NCBI GenBank assembly: GCA_963844625.1
Contig: CAWJPF010000010.1
Coordinates: 1-64,000, forward strand
DNA: 64,000 bases
Source: Palsa-504 sp963844625
GTDB taxonomy: Bacteria > Actinomycetota > Actinomycetes > Streptosporangiales > Streptosporangiaceae
Direction of reading: 5' to 3'
Both the position numbers and the translations under genes were made by a program. Below are positions 32,375 through 39,747 of this stretch, piece after piece. Position 1 is the stretch's first letter. Each line of letters opens with the position of its first letter. The notes under the pieces were generated by a model that saw only the letters and a list, made by a program, of their open reading frames with translations, did not search any database and was not told the origin of the DNA.

Positions 32375-33966
32375 ATCCGGAAAACGCCGAAGCCGCGCCG
32401 GCCGGCCACCGGGCCCGAATGCACGGCCGACAGGGTCAGGCCCAGGACAGTCCGGGTGTCGCGCGGGTCGATGATGCCGTCATCGTAGAGGCGCCCGGTG
32501 ACGAAGAACGAGTGCGACTCGGCCTCGATCTGGGCCTCGATCTCGGCCGTCCGGATCCGGTCCGCGTCCTCGTCGAACGGCCGCCCGGCGGACGCGGCCG
32601 ACGCCCGGCCGACGATGGACATCACCCCGGCGAGCTGCGCCGCGCCCATGACGGCGAGCTTGGCGCCGGGCCAGGCGAACATGAAGCGCGGATCGTAGGC
32701 CCGGCCGGACATGCCGTAGTTCCCGGCGCCGAAGGACGACGCCATGTTGACGGTCAGATGGGGGACGGCCGAGTTGGTCACCGCATTGATCATCTTGGCG
32801 CCGTCCTTGATGATGCCGCCTTGCTCGTAGCTGGCCCCGACCATGTAGCCGGTCGTGTTCTGCAGGAACACCAGCGGCGTATCGGTCTGGTTGGCCAGCA
32901 GGATGAACTCGCTGGCCTTCTTGGCCTCCTCGCTGAACAGCACGCCGCGGTGGTTGGCCAGTACCCCGACTGGGTACCCGTGAATGGCGGCCCAGCCGGT
33001 CACCAGCGAGGTACCGTACAGCGGCTTGTACTCGTCGAAGTCGGAGGAGTCGACGACCCGGGCGAGGATCTCGCGGGGGTCGAACGGCACCTTCACGTCC
33101 GCGGACACGATGCCCAGGATCTCGTCCGGGTCGTACTTGGGCGGCACCGCCGGACCCGGCGGCGGACCCTGCTTGCGCCAGTTGACCCGGGTCATGATGT
33201 CGCGGCCGATGCGGATGGCGTCGAGCTCGTCGACCGCGAAATAGTCGGAGAGCCCCGAGGTCCTGGAGTGCATCTCGGCGCCGCCGAGCGACTCGTCGTC
33301 GGCCTCCTCGCCGGTGGCCATCTTCACCAGCGGCGGACCGCCGAGGAACACCTTGGCCCGCTGGTCTACCAGGACCGCGTAGTCGCACATGCCGGGCACG
33401 TACGCGCCGCCCGCGGTGGAGTTGCCGAAGACCAGCGCCACGGTCGGCACCGCGTTCGCGGACAGCTCGGTCAGCTCGTGGAAGATCCGGCCGGCCGGCA
33501 CGAACAGGTCGGCCTGAGTCGGCAGGTCCGCACCGCCGGACTCCACCAGGTTCATCACCGGCAGCCGGTTGGTGCGCGCGATCTCCAGCGCGCGGAGCGT
33601 CTTGCGCAGCGAGTACGGGTTCATCGCGCCGCCACGGACGGTCGGGTCGTGCCCGATGATCACGCACTCCACGCCCGAGATCACTCCGATGCCGGTCACC
33701 ACGCTGGCACCCACGGTGAACCCGGTTCCCCAGGCGGCCAGTGCAGACAGCTCGAGGAGCGGGCTGTCCGGATCGACGAGCAGCTCGATGCGCTCCCTGA
33801 CGCCGAGCCGGCCCCGGGCCCGGTGCCGCTGCTGATAGCGCTCCCCGCCGCCGGCGATGGCCAGCTCGAGCTGTCTGCCGAGGTCTTCGAGCACGGCGAG
33901 CTGCGCGGCGCGGTTGGCGCGGTAGGTCTCGTCGCGCGGGTCGGCGTGGGAGGTGAGGACCGGCAC
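32371..33966 (-). CDS. Acyl-CoA carboxylase beta subunit (methylcrotonoyl-CoA carboxylase type)
   Basis: A 531-residue carboxyltransferase of the crotonase-like fold. It shows RGRLGVRERIELLVDPDSPLLELS at the N-terminus, NLVESGGADLPTQADLFVPAGRIFHELTELS and VFGNSTAGGAYVPGMCDYAV for the first oxyanion/CoA site, and QNTTGYMVGASYEQGGIIKDGAKMINAV for the second. This QNTTGYMVG motif is typical of methylcrotonyl- and geranyl-CoA carboxylase beta chains rather than acetyl/propionyl ones. The protein transfers carboxyl from biotin to the gamma carbon of an enoyl-CoA. It follows the acyl-CoA synthetase gene by 3 bp. Confidence 0.92.
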   Translation of the reverse strand: MPVLTSHADPRDETYRANRAAQLAVLEDLGRQLELAIAGGGERYQQRHRARGRLGVRERIELLVDPDSPLLELSALAAWGTGFTVGASVVTGIGVISGVECVIIGHDPTVRGGAMNPYSLRKTLRALEIARTNRLPVMNLVESGGADLPTQADLFVPAGRIFHELTELSANAVPTVALVFGNSTAGGAYVPGMCDYAVLVDQRAKVFLGGPPLVKMATGEEADDESLGGAEMHSRTSGLSDYFAVDELDAIRIGRDIMTRVNWRKQGPPPGPAVPPKYDPDEILGIVSADVKVPFDPREILARVVDSSDFDEYKPLYGTSLVTGWAAIHGYPVGVLANHRGVLFSEEAKKASEFILLANQTDTPLVFLQNTTGYMVGASYEQGGIIKDGAKMINAVTNSAVPHLTVNMASSFGAGNYGMSGRAYDPRFMFAWPGAKLAVMGAAQLAGVMSIVGRASAASAGRPFDEDADRIRTAEIEAQIEAESHSFFVTGRLYDDGIIDPRDTRTVLGLTLSAVHSGPVAGRRGFGVFRM

Positions 33967-33969
33967 GGC

Positions 33970-35574
33970 CTAGCCCTGCTGATCCGGAATGGCGTAGTGC
34001 CCCGAATGGTCGGACCGCACGACGTTTTTCTGGATCTTGCCGGTGGAAGTCTTGGGCAGCTGGTCAGCGAAGATCACTGACTTGGGCACCTTGAAGCCGT
34101 CGAGCCGGGTTTTCACGGCGGCCAGCAGCTCGGCGCCGTCGATGGTCTCGCCCGGCTTGGGCACGACGACCGCGGTGACCGCCTCGCTCCACCGCTCGTG
34201 CGGCAGGCCGACCACGACGACCTCGGCGACCCGCGGGTCGGCGGCGTAGACGGCTTTCTCGACCTCGATCGAGGCGACGTTCTCCCCGCCGGTCTTGATC
34301 ACGTCCTTATAGCGGTCGGTGAACCACAGCACACCGTCGTCGCCGAAGCGGCCTACGTCGCCGGAATGGAACCAGCCGTGCGCGAACGCCTGGTCCGTGG
34401 CCTCGTCGTCGTAGAGGTAGCCGGACATCGTGCTCGGCCCCCGGTAGACGATCTCGCCGGCTTCCCCGGCCGGGAGTAGCTCGCCGTCCGGGCCCATGAT
34501 CGCGACCTGGACCCCGATCAGCGGCGTGCCCACGGCGCCGATGTGGGACAGCTGATGCTCCGGCCGGAACAAGGTGGTGATCGGGCTCATCTCGGTCTGC
34601 CCGAACAGCAGCGCGAAGTCGCAGCCGAACCCGTCGAGGCAGCGGCGGATCAGGTCGTCGGGCATGGGCGCCATCGCGTACACCGCCCGGCGCAGGGTGG
34701 ACACGTCACGCCTGGTGAAGCTCTCGTGCTCAAGCAGTGCCCGGAACATCATGGGCAAGCCGAAGACCTGAGTGATCTGCTCGCCTTCGATCAGGTCGAG
34801 CAGGGCCGCGGGGTCGAACCCGCGCAGCACGTAGATCGTCGCGCCGACCAAGATGGCGGGGGTGCAGAACGCGTTGAGCTGGGCGGTGTGGAACATCGGC
34901 ATGATGGCGGCGAACCGGTCATCGGCGCGCCACCCGGAGTCGAGCGCACCCGACATCGACTCGAGGTAAATCGAGACATGCGAGCCGACCACCCCTTTGG
35001 GGAACGAGGTGGTGCCCGAGGTGTAGAGGTAGCTCAGCGCATCGCGGTCACCGACGAAACATTGCGGTTCGGCGGTGGCCTGGGACGCGCTCAGGGCCTC
35101 GATCGTCGTCCAGGCCCGGTCGGCGGGTTCGGCGGCCTCGGTGGCGGCGCCGGTCCCGGGGGCCACGATCACGTCGGTGACGTCGGAAACCTTGGCGATG
35201 GCGTCCCGCATGGGGGCCACCAGCTGTGCCTCGACCACGATGCCGCGGGCCCGCGAGTGGGCCAGGACATAGGCCACCTCATCCGGCCGCCAGCCCAGGT
35301 TGATCGGCACGGCGACCACGCCGAGCTTCGCGCACGCGTAGTAGACGGCGAGGAAATCAGCGCTGTTACCCGACGCGAGCGCGAGCGCGGAGCCGCGCTC
35401 GTAGCCGAGCCCGGCCAGGCCATGCGCGATCCGGTTGACGTAGGCGTTGAAGCCGGAGTAGGTGAAGCGGCGGCTGCCGTCGACGACCGCGAGCTGTCCA
35501 GGCCAGGTCGCGGAGCTGCGGGTCAGGCTGTCACCGACGTTGATCCGGCCGATGAGGTTGCGTGCGAGGTCCAC
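33970..35574 (-). CDS. AMP-dependent acyl-CoA synthetase
   Basis: A 534-residue member of the ANL superfamily. It shows the P-loop YLYTSGTTSFPKGVVGSH (about 164-181, with Ser in place of the usual Gly after TSGTT), the LLFGQTEMSPITT aromatic/adenine motif, WFHSGDVGRFGDDGVLWFTDRYKDVIKTGGENV (A7-A8 region), and the C-terminal PKTSTGKIQKN with the adenylation Lys. It converts a carboxylic acid to the acyl-CoA via acyl-AMP. In this operon it probably activates the acid that is then dehydrogenated and carboxylated. It starts 15 bp after the acyl-CoA dehydrogenase gene. Confidence 0.92.
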   Translation of the reverse strand: MDLARNLIGRINVGDSLTRSSATWPGQLAVVDGSRRFTYSGFNAYVNRIAHGLAGLGYERGSALALASGNSADFLAVYYACAKLGVVAVPINLGWRPDEVAYVLAHSRARGIVVEAQLVAPMRDAIAKVSDVTDVIVAPGTGAATEAAEPADRAWTTIEALSASQATAEPQCFVGDRDALSYLYTSGTTSFPKGVVGSHVSIYLESMSGALDSGWRADDRFAAIMPMFHTAQLNAFCTPAILVGATIYVLRGFDPAALLDLIEGEQITQVFGLPMMFRALLEHESFTRRDVSTLRRAVYAMAPMPDDLIRRCLDGFGCDFALLFGQTEMSPITTLFRPEHQLSHIGAVGTPLIGVQVAIMGPDGELLPAGEAGEIVYRGPSTMSGYLYDDEATDQAFAHGWFHSGDVGRFGDDGVLWFTDRYKDVIKTGGENVASIEVEKAVYAADPRVAEVVVVGLPHERWSEAVTAVVVPKPGETIDGAELLAAVKTRLDGFKVPKSVIFADQLPKTSTGKIQKNVVRSDHSGHYAIPDQQG

Positions 35575-35589
35575 GGCTCCTCCTGGGAG

Positions 35590-36738
35590 TTAATACGATC
35601 GGGGCAGGCCCAGGCTGTGCTGGGCGACGAAGTTGAGGATCATCTCCCTGTTCACCGGTGCGATGCGCAGCAGCCGCGCCAGTCCCCAGTAGGGCATCAG
35701 GCCGTACTCGCTGGCCAGGCCGTTTCCGCCGTGCACCTGGATGGCCGCGTCGACGGCGGCGATCGCGGCTTCGGCGGCCGCGTACTTCGCCATGTTGGCT
35801 GACTCCCCCGCGGGCTGGCCGTGGTCGTGCTGCCACGCGGCCTGCCTGGTCATCAGGGCCGCGAGCTCGGTCTCGATCTTCGCGCGGGCCAGCGGATGGG
35901 ATACCCCCTGGTGGGCGCCGATCGGCTCGGACCATACCGTGCGCTCGCTGGCGTACCTGGCCGCGGCGGTCAGCACATGCCGGGCGATCCCCACGCCCAG
36001 GGCGGCGCCGGTGATCCTTTCCGGGTTCAGTCCGTGGAATACCTGCCCGAAGCCCTCACCCGCTTCGCCGACCAGCGCGTCCGGGCCGACGCGGACGCCG
36101 TCGAAGTGCAGCGTGAACTGGCGCTCGGGGAGCAGCAGGTCGACGGGAAGCAGATGCTTGTCCAGGCCCGCGGCGCCCGCTGGCACGATGAACAGCGACA
36201 GCTGGGCACCGCTTTGGTCCTGTCCGGTCCGGGCGACCACGAGCAGGGCCTCGGCCTCGTCGACCCCCGAGATGTAGTACTTGGTGCCGGTCAGCACCCA
36301 GTCGTCGCCGTCCCGCACGGCGGTCGTGGACAGGCGGTGCATATTGGAGCCAGCGTCCGGCTCGGTTATCGCGAACACGACCTTGACGGCGCCGCTGGCC
36401 AGGCCGGGCAGCCATGTCTTGCGCTGCTCGTCGGTGCCGAATTCGGAGATCATCCCGGCCGAGATCGCCGCGGAGACGAGCAGCAGCAGCAGCGGCGTCC
36501 CGGCGGCGGCGATCTCCTCGCAGACGAGCGCGAGCTCGGTCAGGCCCCCGCCGCCACCGCCGTAGGCTTCGGGGATGTTCACGCCGATGAACCCCGCCCG
36601 GCCCAGGGCTGACCACAGCTCGTCGCAGGGCCGGCGCTCAGCGGCCCGCTCGGCGTAATAGCGCGGCCCGAAATCCTTTGCTATCCCGGCGACCGCTGCG
36701 CGGAGCGCCCGGTGTTCCTGCGATTCAGCAAAGTCCAC
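35590..36738 (-). CDS. Acyl-CoA dehydrogenase (first gene of carboxylase operon)
   Basis: A 382-residue flavoenzyme. Key segments are VNIPEAYGGGGGGLTELALVCEEIAAAG in the N-domain, VFAITEPDAGSNMHRLSTTAVRDGDDWVLTGTKYYISGVDEA (about 131-172) and the C-terminal IQVHGGNGLASEYGLMPYWGLARLLRIAPVNREMIL. The domains and size are normal. The GTG start has GGAGGA six bases upstream. As first gene of the six-gene unit it likely makes the enoyl-CoA substrate of the carboxylase, as LiuA or AtuD do. An inverted repeat overlapping the presumed promoter (36789-36804) suggests control by the divergent TetR protein. Confidence 0.9.
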   Translation of the reverse strand: MDFAESQEHRALRAAVAGIAKDFGPRYYAERAAERRPCDELWSALGRAGFIGVNIPEAYGGGGGGLTELALVCEEIAAAGTPLLLLLVSAAISAGMISEFGTDEQRKTWLPGLASGAVKVVFAITEPDAGSNMHRLSTTAVRDGDDWVLTGTKYYISGVDEAEALLVVARTGQDQSGAQLSLFIVPAGAAGLDKHLLPVDLLLPERQFTLHFDGVRVGPDALVGEAGEGFGQVFHGLNPERITGAALGVGIARHVLTAAARYASERTVWSEPIGAHQGVSHPLARAKIETELAALMTRQAAWQHDHGQPAGESANMAKYAAAEAAIAAVDAAIQVHGGNGLASEYGLMPYWGLARLLRIAPVNREMILNFVAQHSLGLPRSY

Positions 36739-36788
36739 GCCAGTCCTCCGACGCTGCCGGGCCGTCCGAACCCAGATAAGTCCTCAAT

Positions 36789-36804
36789 GTGACTCATCAT
36801 TCAC
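36789..36804. promoter_or_regulatory. Operator-like inverted repeat in divergent promoter region
   Basis: GTGACTCATCATTCAC, with GTGA/TCAC ends and a near-symmetric centre, lies between the carboxylase operon and tetR. On the minus strand it precedes a possible -10 (TTATCT). A second GTGA-N8-TCAC element is at the 3' end of tetR (37437-37452). It is a good candidate for the TetR binding site. Confidence 0.5.
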
Positions 36805-36839
36805 TAGCGACCTTAGCGCCTAGATGCGACACTAGCTAG

Positions 36840-37463
36840 GTGACGGCGCAAATATCATCGCGGCGGCGGCGCGATCCGGACCGCAAGGAGCGGATCCTCA
36901 AGGCGGCCGCCACGCTCGGGGCCGGCCGCGGATTCGACGCCATCTCCATGGCCGACATCGGCGCCGAGGCCGGGATCGTCGGATCGGGCGTCTACCGTCA
37001 CTTCGACAGCAAGACCGCGATCCTGGTGGCCATGGCCAACCGGGTCATGGACCGGCTGATGACACGCGCAGGGGAGATCGTCGCATCGTCCGGTGACGAA
37101 AGGCAGAGCCTGTCCATGCTGGTCCGCGACCACATCGAGGTGGCCCTGACGGACCGCGACGCGCTCGCCGTCTACCACCGCGAGGTACGCACGCTGCCCG
37201 CCGACGAGCGGCGCAGGCTGAGCCGCTCCCAGCGGCACTACATCGAGGAATGGGTGCACCTGCTCGCGCCGCTGCGGCCCGACCTGGCCGACGGCGAGGT
37301 GCGCCTGGCCGTGCACGCGGCGATAGGCGCGATCCAGTCGACGTTGTTCTTCCGCACCGGGCTCGCCGACGAGCGGCTCACCGAGCTCCTCGACGTGATC
37401 GCCCACGACTGCCTCGGTATTACGCCCGCGCCGGTAAGTGAATTGACGCTCACTAATTACTGA
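36840..37463 (+). CDS. TetR/AcrR-family regulator of the carboxylase operon (inferred)
   Basis: A 207-residue protein with a TetR HTH: RKERILKAAATLGAGRGFDAISMADIGAEAGIVGSGVYRHFDSKTAILVAM, recognition helix SGVYRHFDSK. The C-terminal region with DHIEVALTDRDALAVYHREVRTLPADERRRL and EEWVHLL resembles the KstR2/TetR_C_33 type of ligand domains that bind acyl-CoAs. It starts at GTG 36840, divergent from the acyl-CoA dehydrogenase gene and separated by 101 bp containing an inverted repeat. It most likely represses the operon until an acyl-CoA intermediate appears. Confidence 0.88.
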   Translation: MTAQISSRRRRDPDRKERILKAAATLGAGRGFDAISMADIGAEAGIVGSGVYRHFDSKTAILVAMANRVMDRLMTRAGEIVASSGDERQSLSMLVRDHIEVALTDRDALAVYHREVRTLPADERRRLSRSQRHYIEEWVHLLAPLRPDLADGEVRLAVHAAIGAIQSTLFFRTGLADERLTELLDVIAHDCLGITPAPVSELTLTNY

Positions 37464-37913
37464 TCACCGCGCCCCGGCGCTAATGCCGCACTAAGGTGTG
37501 TCCCTAGACTTGGGGCGGGCGGCTGAAACCCGGCTCAGGTGCCGGTGATGCCGGTGCCGCCCGCCCGGGCGCCGTCCGGCCGGGCAGGTGTCACTCCGGC
37601 CGGTCCTGCCCCGTCAGCCTCCTGCCGCCGCTGACGTCTCAGCACTCCGGCGGTCCCGTGCCGGTTAACGCGGAAAATCCGGCCTATACGGTAGATCCGC
37701 AAGGCCCCTGGCGGGTACCAAATACTCCGCTGAAGCCCGATTTTCCGCGATCTTCTGCGGGGCCAGGCCCACGGGACTCACGCTCGTCCCGGCAGCCCCT
37801 GGCGTGGTACCGGGTACCAAGCCCGGCGACGCGACATGCGCCCGCGGGCCCGGAACCAGCGGCCGCCCACACGCCCAGCGGACCGAACCGCCAAGATCTA
37901 CGGGACGGGCCAT

Positions 37914-37929
37914 AATAGAGCGTTCCAAC
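37914..37929 (+). promoter_or_regulatory. Partial LacI-type operator
   Basis: AATAGAGCGTTCCAAC matches the operator in front of the lacI-family gene (GTTGGAGCGTTCCAAC) at 13 of 16 positions, with the right half identical. It lies 191 bp upstream of the perfect operator at 38105 and could be an auxiliary site. Confidence 0.45.
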
Positions 37930-38104
37930 CGGCTGCTCCCGCCTGCTTCTGGGTGGTGGGGAGGGACTGGCCTGCATGGTTCCGCGCCCGTTCGTGCTAT
38001 CAGCGCAGCCTGTCACGCTCGGACAAGCGGGAGGCCCGGGAGCCGCGGCGGGTCACTTCGCGGGCTATTGACAGACTCTGGGCGGAGAAGTAACGATAAG
38101 AGTT

Positions 38105-38120
38105 ATTGGAGCGCTCCAAT
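38105..38120 (+). promoter_or_regulatory. Perfect LacI-type operator
   Basis: ATTGGAGCGCTCCAAT is a 16-bp perfect palindrome with the central CG usual for LacI/GalR proteins, 34 bp upstream of the desaturase start. It shares TTGGAGCG-TCCAA with the operator of the lacI-family gene at 48566-48581. Confidence 0.7.
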
Positions 38121-38154
38121 GCAGTGGGCCGCGCCACGCGGAGGTGATCGGGAC

Positions 38155-39270
38155 ATGGGCAGGGAACGGCTGGAGCGGTACAGCCTGACCGGGCCGGAGA
38201 ACCAGGCGGCGGTCGCGGCTGGCCTGGCAGGCGGCGACTGGTTCCGCAGCGCGGTGCCGCGCAAGCGGATGAAGGAGCTGATGCGCCGGTCCGACTACCC
38301 GGCGGTCCGCGACACCGCGATCTGGATCGGCCTGATCCTGGCCTTCGCCGGGCTCGGCATCATCTTCTGGACGGTCTTCCACAGCTGGTGGGCGGTGCCG
38401 TTCTTCCTCGCCTACGGCCTGCTCTACGGCTCGACATCGGATTCGCGCTGGCACGAGTCCGGGCACGGCACGGCGTTCAAGAGCCGCTGGCTGGACGAGG
38501 GCCTGTACCAGCTCGCCTCGTTCATGATCATGCGGGACCCCACCACCTGGCGGTGGAGCCACACCCGGCATCACACCGACACCCTCGTCGTCGGGCGCGA
38601 CCCGGAGATCGCGGTCATGCGCCCGGCGCGGCTGGCCAGGCTGCTGGCGAACCTCATCGGCCTGGTAGACGTGCCGGTGGCGTTCTGGCTGATGTTCCGG
38701 CATGCGGGCGGGCGGCTCACGGCCGACGAGGCCGACTACGTGCCGGAGCCCGAACGGCGCAGGGTCTACCGCACGGCCAGGATCCACCTGGCCGTCTACG
38801 CCGTCACCGTCGCCCTGGCCATCGGATTTCGGACCTGGCTGCCGGTGGTGCTGATCGGCGGGCCGCGGCTGTACGGCGCGTGCCTGTTCTACGTCTACGG
38901 CTTCACCCAGCACGCCGGCATGGGCGAGAACGTCCTCGACCACCGGCTGAACACCCGCACGGTGAAGATGTGCCTTCTTAACCGGTTCCTGTACTGGAAC
39001 ATGAACTACCACGTCGAGCACCACATGTTCCCGATGGTGCCGTACTACCGCCTTTCTGAGCTGCACGAGGAGATCAAGCACGACTGCGCGCCGGTGTACC
39101 CCTCGCTGTGGGCGGCCTACAAGGAGATCATCCCGGCCATCGCGCGCCAGCTCAGGGACCAGGAGTACTACGTGCGCCGCGAGTTGCTGCCCGGCGCCGC
39201 TCCGTTCAATGAGCCCACTCCCCTGGCCGACGGGCGCGGACGACCACTGACCAGCGCGACCGCGGCCTGA
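38155..39270 (+). CDS. Fatty-acid-desaturase-fold diiron oxygenase, MocD-like
   Basis: A 371-residue membrane diiron protein. The three histidine boxes are HESGH (100-104), HTRHH (136-140) and NYHVEHH (284-290). Hydrophobic helices flank the first (about 55-95) and lie at 170-180 and 208-250. It is followed 28 bp later by a MocE-type Rieske ferredoxin gene, the arrangement of mocDE in rhizopine catabolism, where the pair is thought to oxygenate a methylated inosamine. The ATG has GGAGGTGA seven bases upstream; a longer open frame upstream is non-coding. The LacI operators suggest induction by a sugar-like compound. A lipid or hydrocarbon substrate is also possible. Confidence 0.85.
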   Translation: MGRERLERYSLTGPENQAAVAAGLAGGDWFRSAVPRKRMKELMRRSDYPAVRDTAIWIGLILAFAGLGIIFWTVFHSWWAVPFFLAYGLLYGSTSDSRWHESGHGTAFKSRWLDEGLYQLASFMIMRDPTTWRWSHTRHHTDTLVVGRDPEIAVMRPARLARLLANLIGLVDVPVAFWLMFRHAGGRLTADEADYVPEPERRRVYRTARIHLAVYAVTVALAIGFRTWLPVVLIGGPRLYGACLFYVYGFTQHAGMGENVLDHRLNTRTVKMCLLNRFLYWNMNYHVEHHMFPMVPYYRLSELHEEIKHDCAPVYPSLWAAYKEIIPAIARQLRDQEYYVRRELLPGAAPFNEPTPLADGRGRPLTSATAA

Positions 39271-39298
39271 CCGCACGTCCGAACTGAGGAGACACCTG

Positions 39299-39616
39299 AT
39301 GCCCCGGTGGATCGCCGCCTGCCAGGCCGGTGACGTCGACCCAGAAGATGTCATCCCGTTCGAGCACGGCGACCAGGACTACGCGATCTACCGCTCTCCG
39401 GATGACGTCTACTACGCCACCGACGGTCACTGCACCCACGAGCGGACGCTGCTCTGCGACGGCCTGGTCGAGGGCGGCATCATTGAGTGCCCCAAGCACA
39501 ACGGGCGTTTCGACTACACCAGCGGCAAGGCCCTCGGCGCCCCCGTGCTGGTCGACGTGCGCACGTACCCGACCAAGGTCATGAACGACACCGTCTACAT
39601 CGAGATCGACGGGTAG
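39299..39616 (+). CDS. MocE-family Rieske [2Fe-2S] ferredoxin
   Basis: A 105-residue Rieske protein. The cluster ligands are CTH (Cys45, His47) and CPKH (Cys64, His67) in the order CxH..CxxH, the latter within IIECPKHNGRFDYTSGKAL. The remaining strands (VLVDVRTYPTKVMNDTVYIEIDG) complete the Rieske fold. MocE-type ferredoxins pass electrons to the partner desaturase-like oxygenase. The start has GAGGAG upstream. A reductase (MocF-like) is not in the window, so electrons must come from a general ferredoxin reductase. Confidence 0.9.
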   Translation: MPRWIAACQAGDVDPEDVIPFEHGDQDYAIYRSPDDVYYATDGHCTHERTLLCDGLVEGGIIECPKHNGRFDYTSGKALGAPVLVDVRTYPTKVMNDTVYIEIDG

Positions 39617-39747
39617 CCGGGGCACGGCGCCCCGCATCTACGTTCTATCCCGCTGACCAGGCGCGTCAGCCCTCGATGACCGCAAGCTGCATGTCCGCAG
39701 TGCCGGGCATGAGCGATTCCGGCTGCTCGGTTATCGTGGAGGTCCCC

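Larger units (their letters stand above)
37464..38154. other. Long intergenic region with operators upstream of the mocD-like gene
   Basis: About 690 bp without a credible gene; the overlapping frames on both strands have no domain and are Pro/Arg/Ser-rich. It contains an 11-bp inverted pair CGCGGAAAATC (37669-37679)/GATTTTCCGCG (37740-37750), a repeated CCCCTGGCG..GGTACC element (near 37706 and 37796), and two LacI-type operators (37914, 38105). It appears to be a regulatory region for the desaturase/Rieske genes. Confidence 0.5.

Noticed and set aside
37684..38016. Open frames in the gap before the desaturase gene
   Set aside because: Frames on both strands overlap, lack domains and include operator palindromes; the desaturase is well explained by ATG 38155 with a strong ribosome-binding site.
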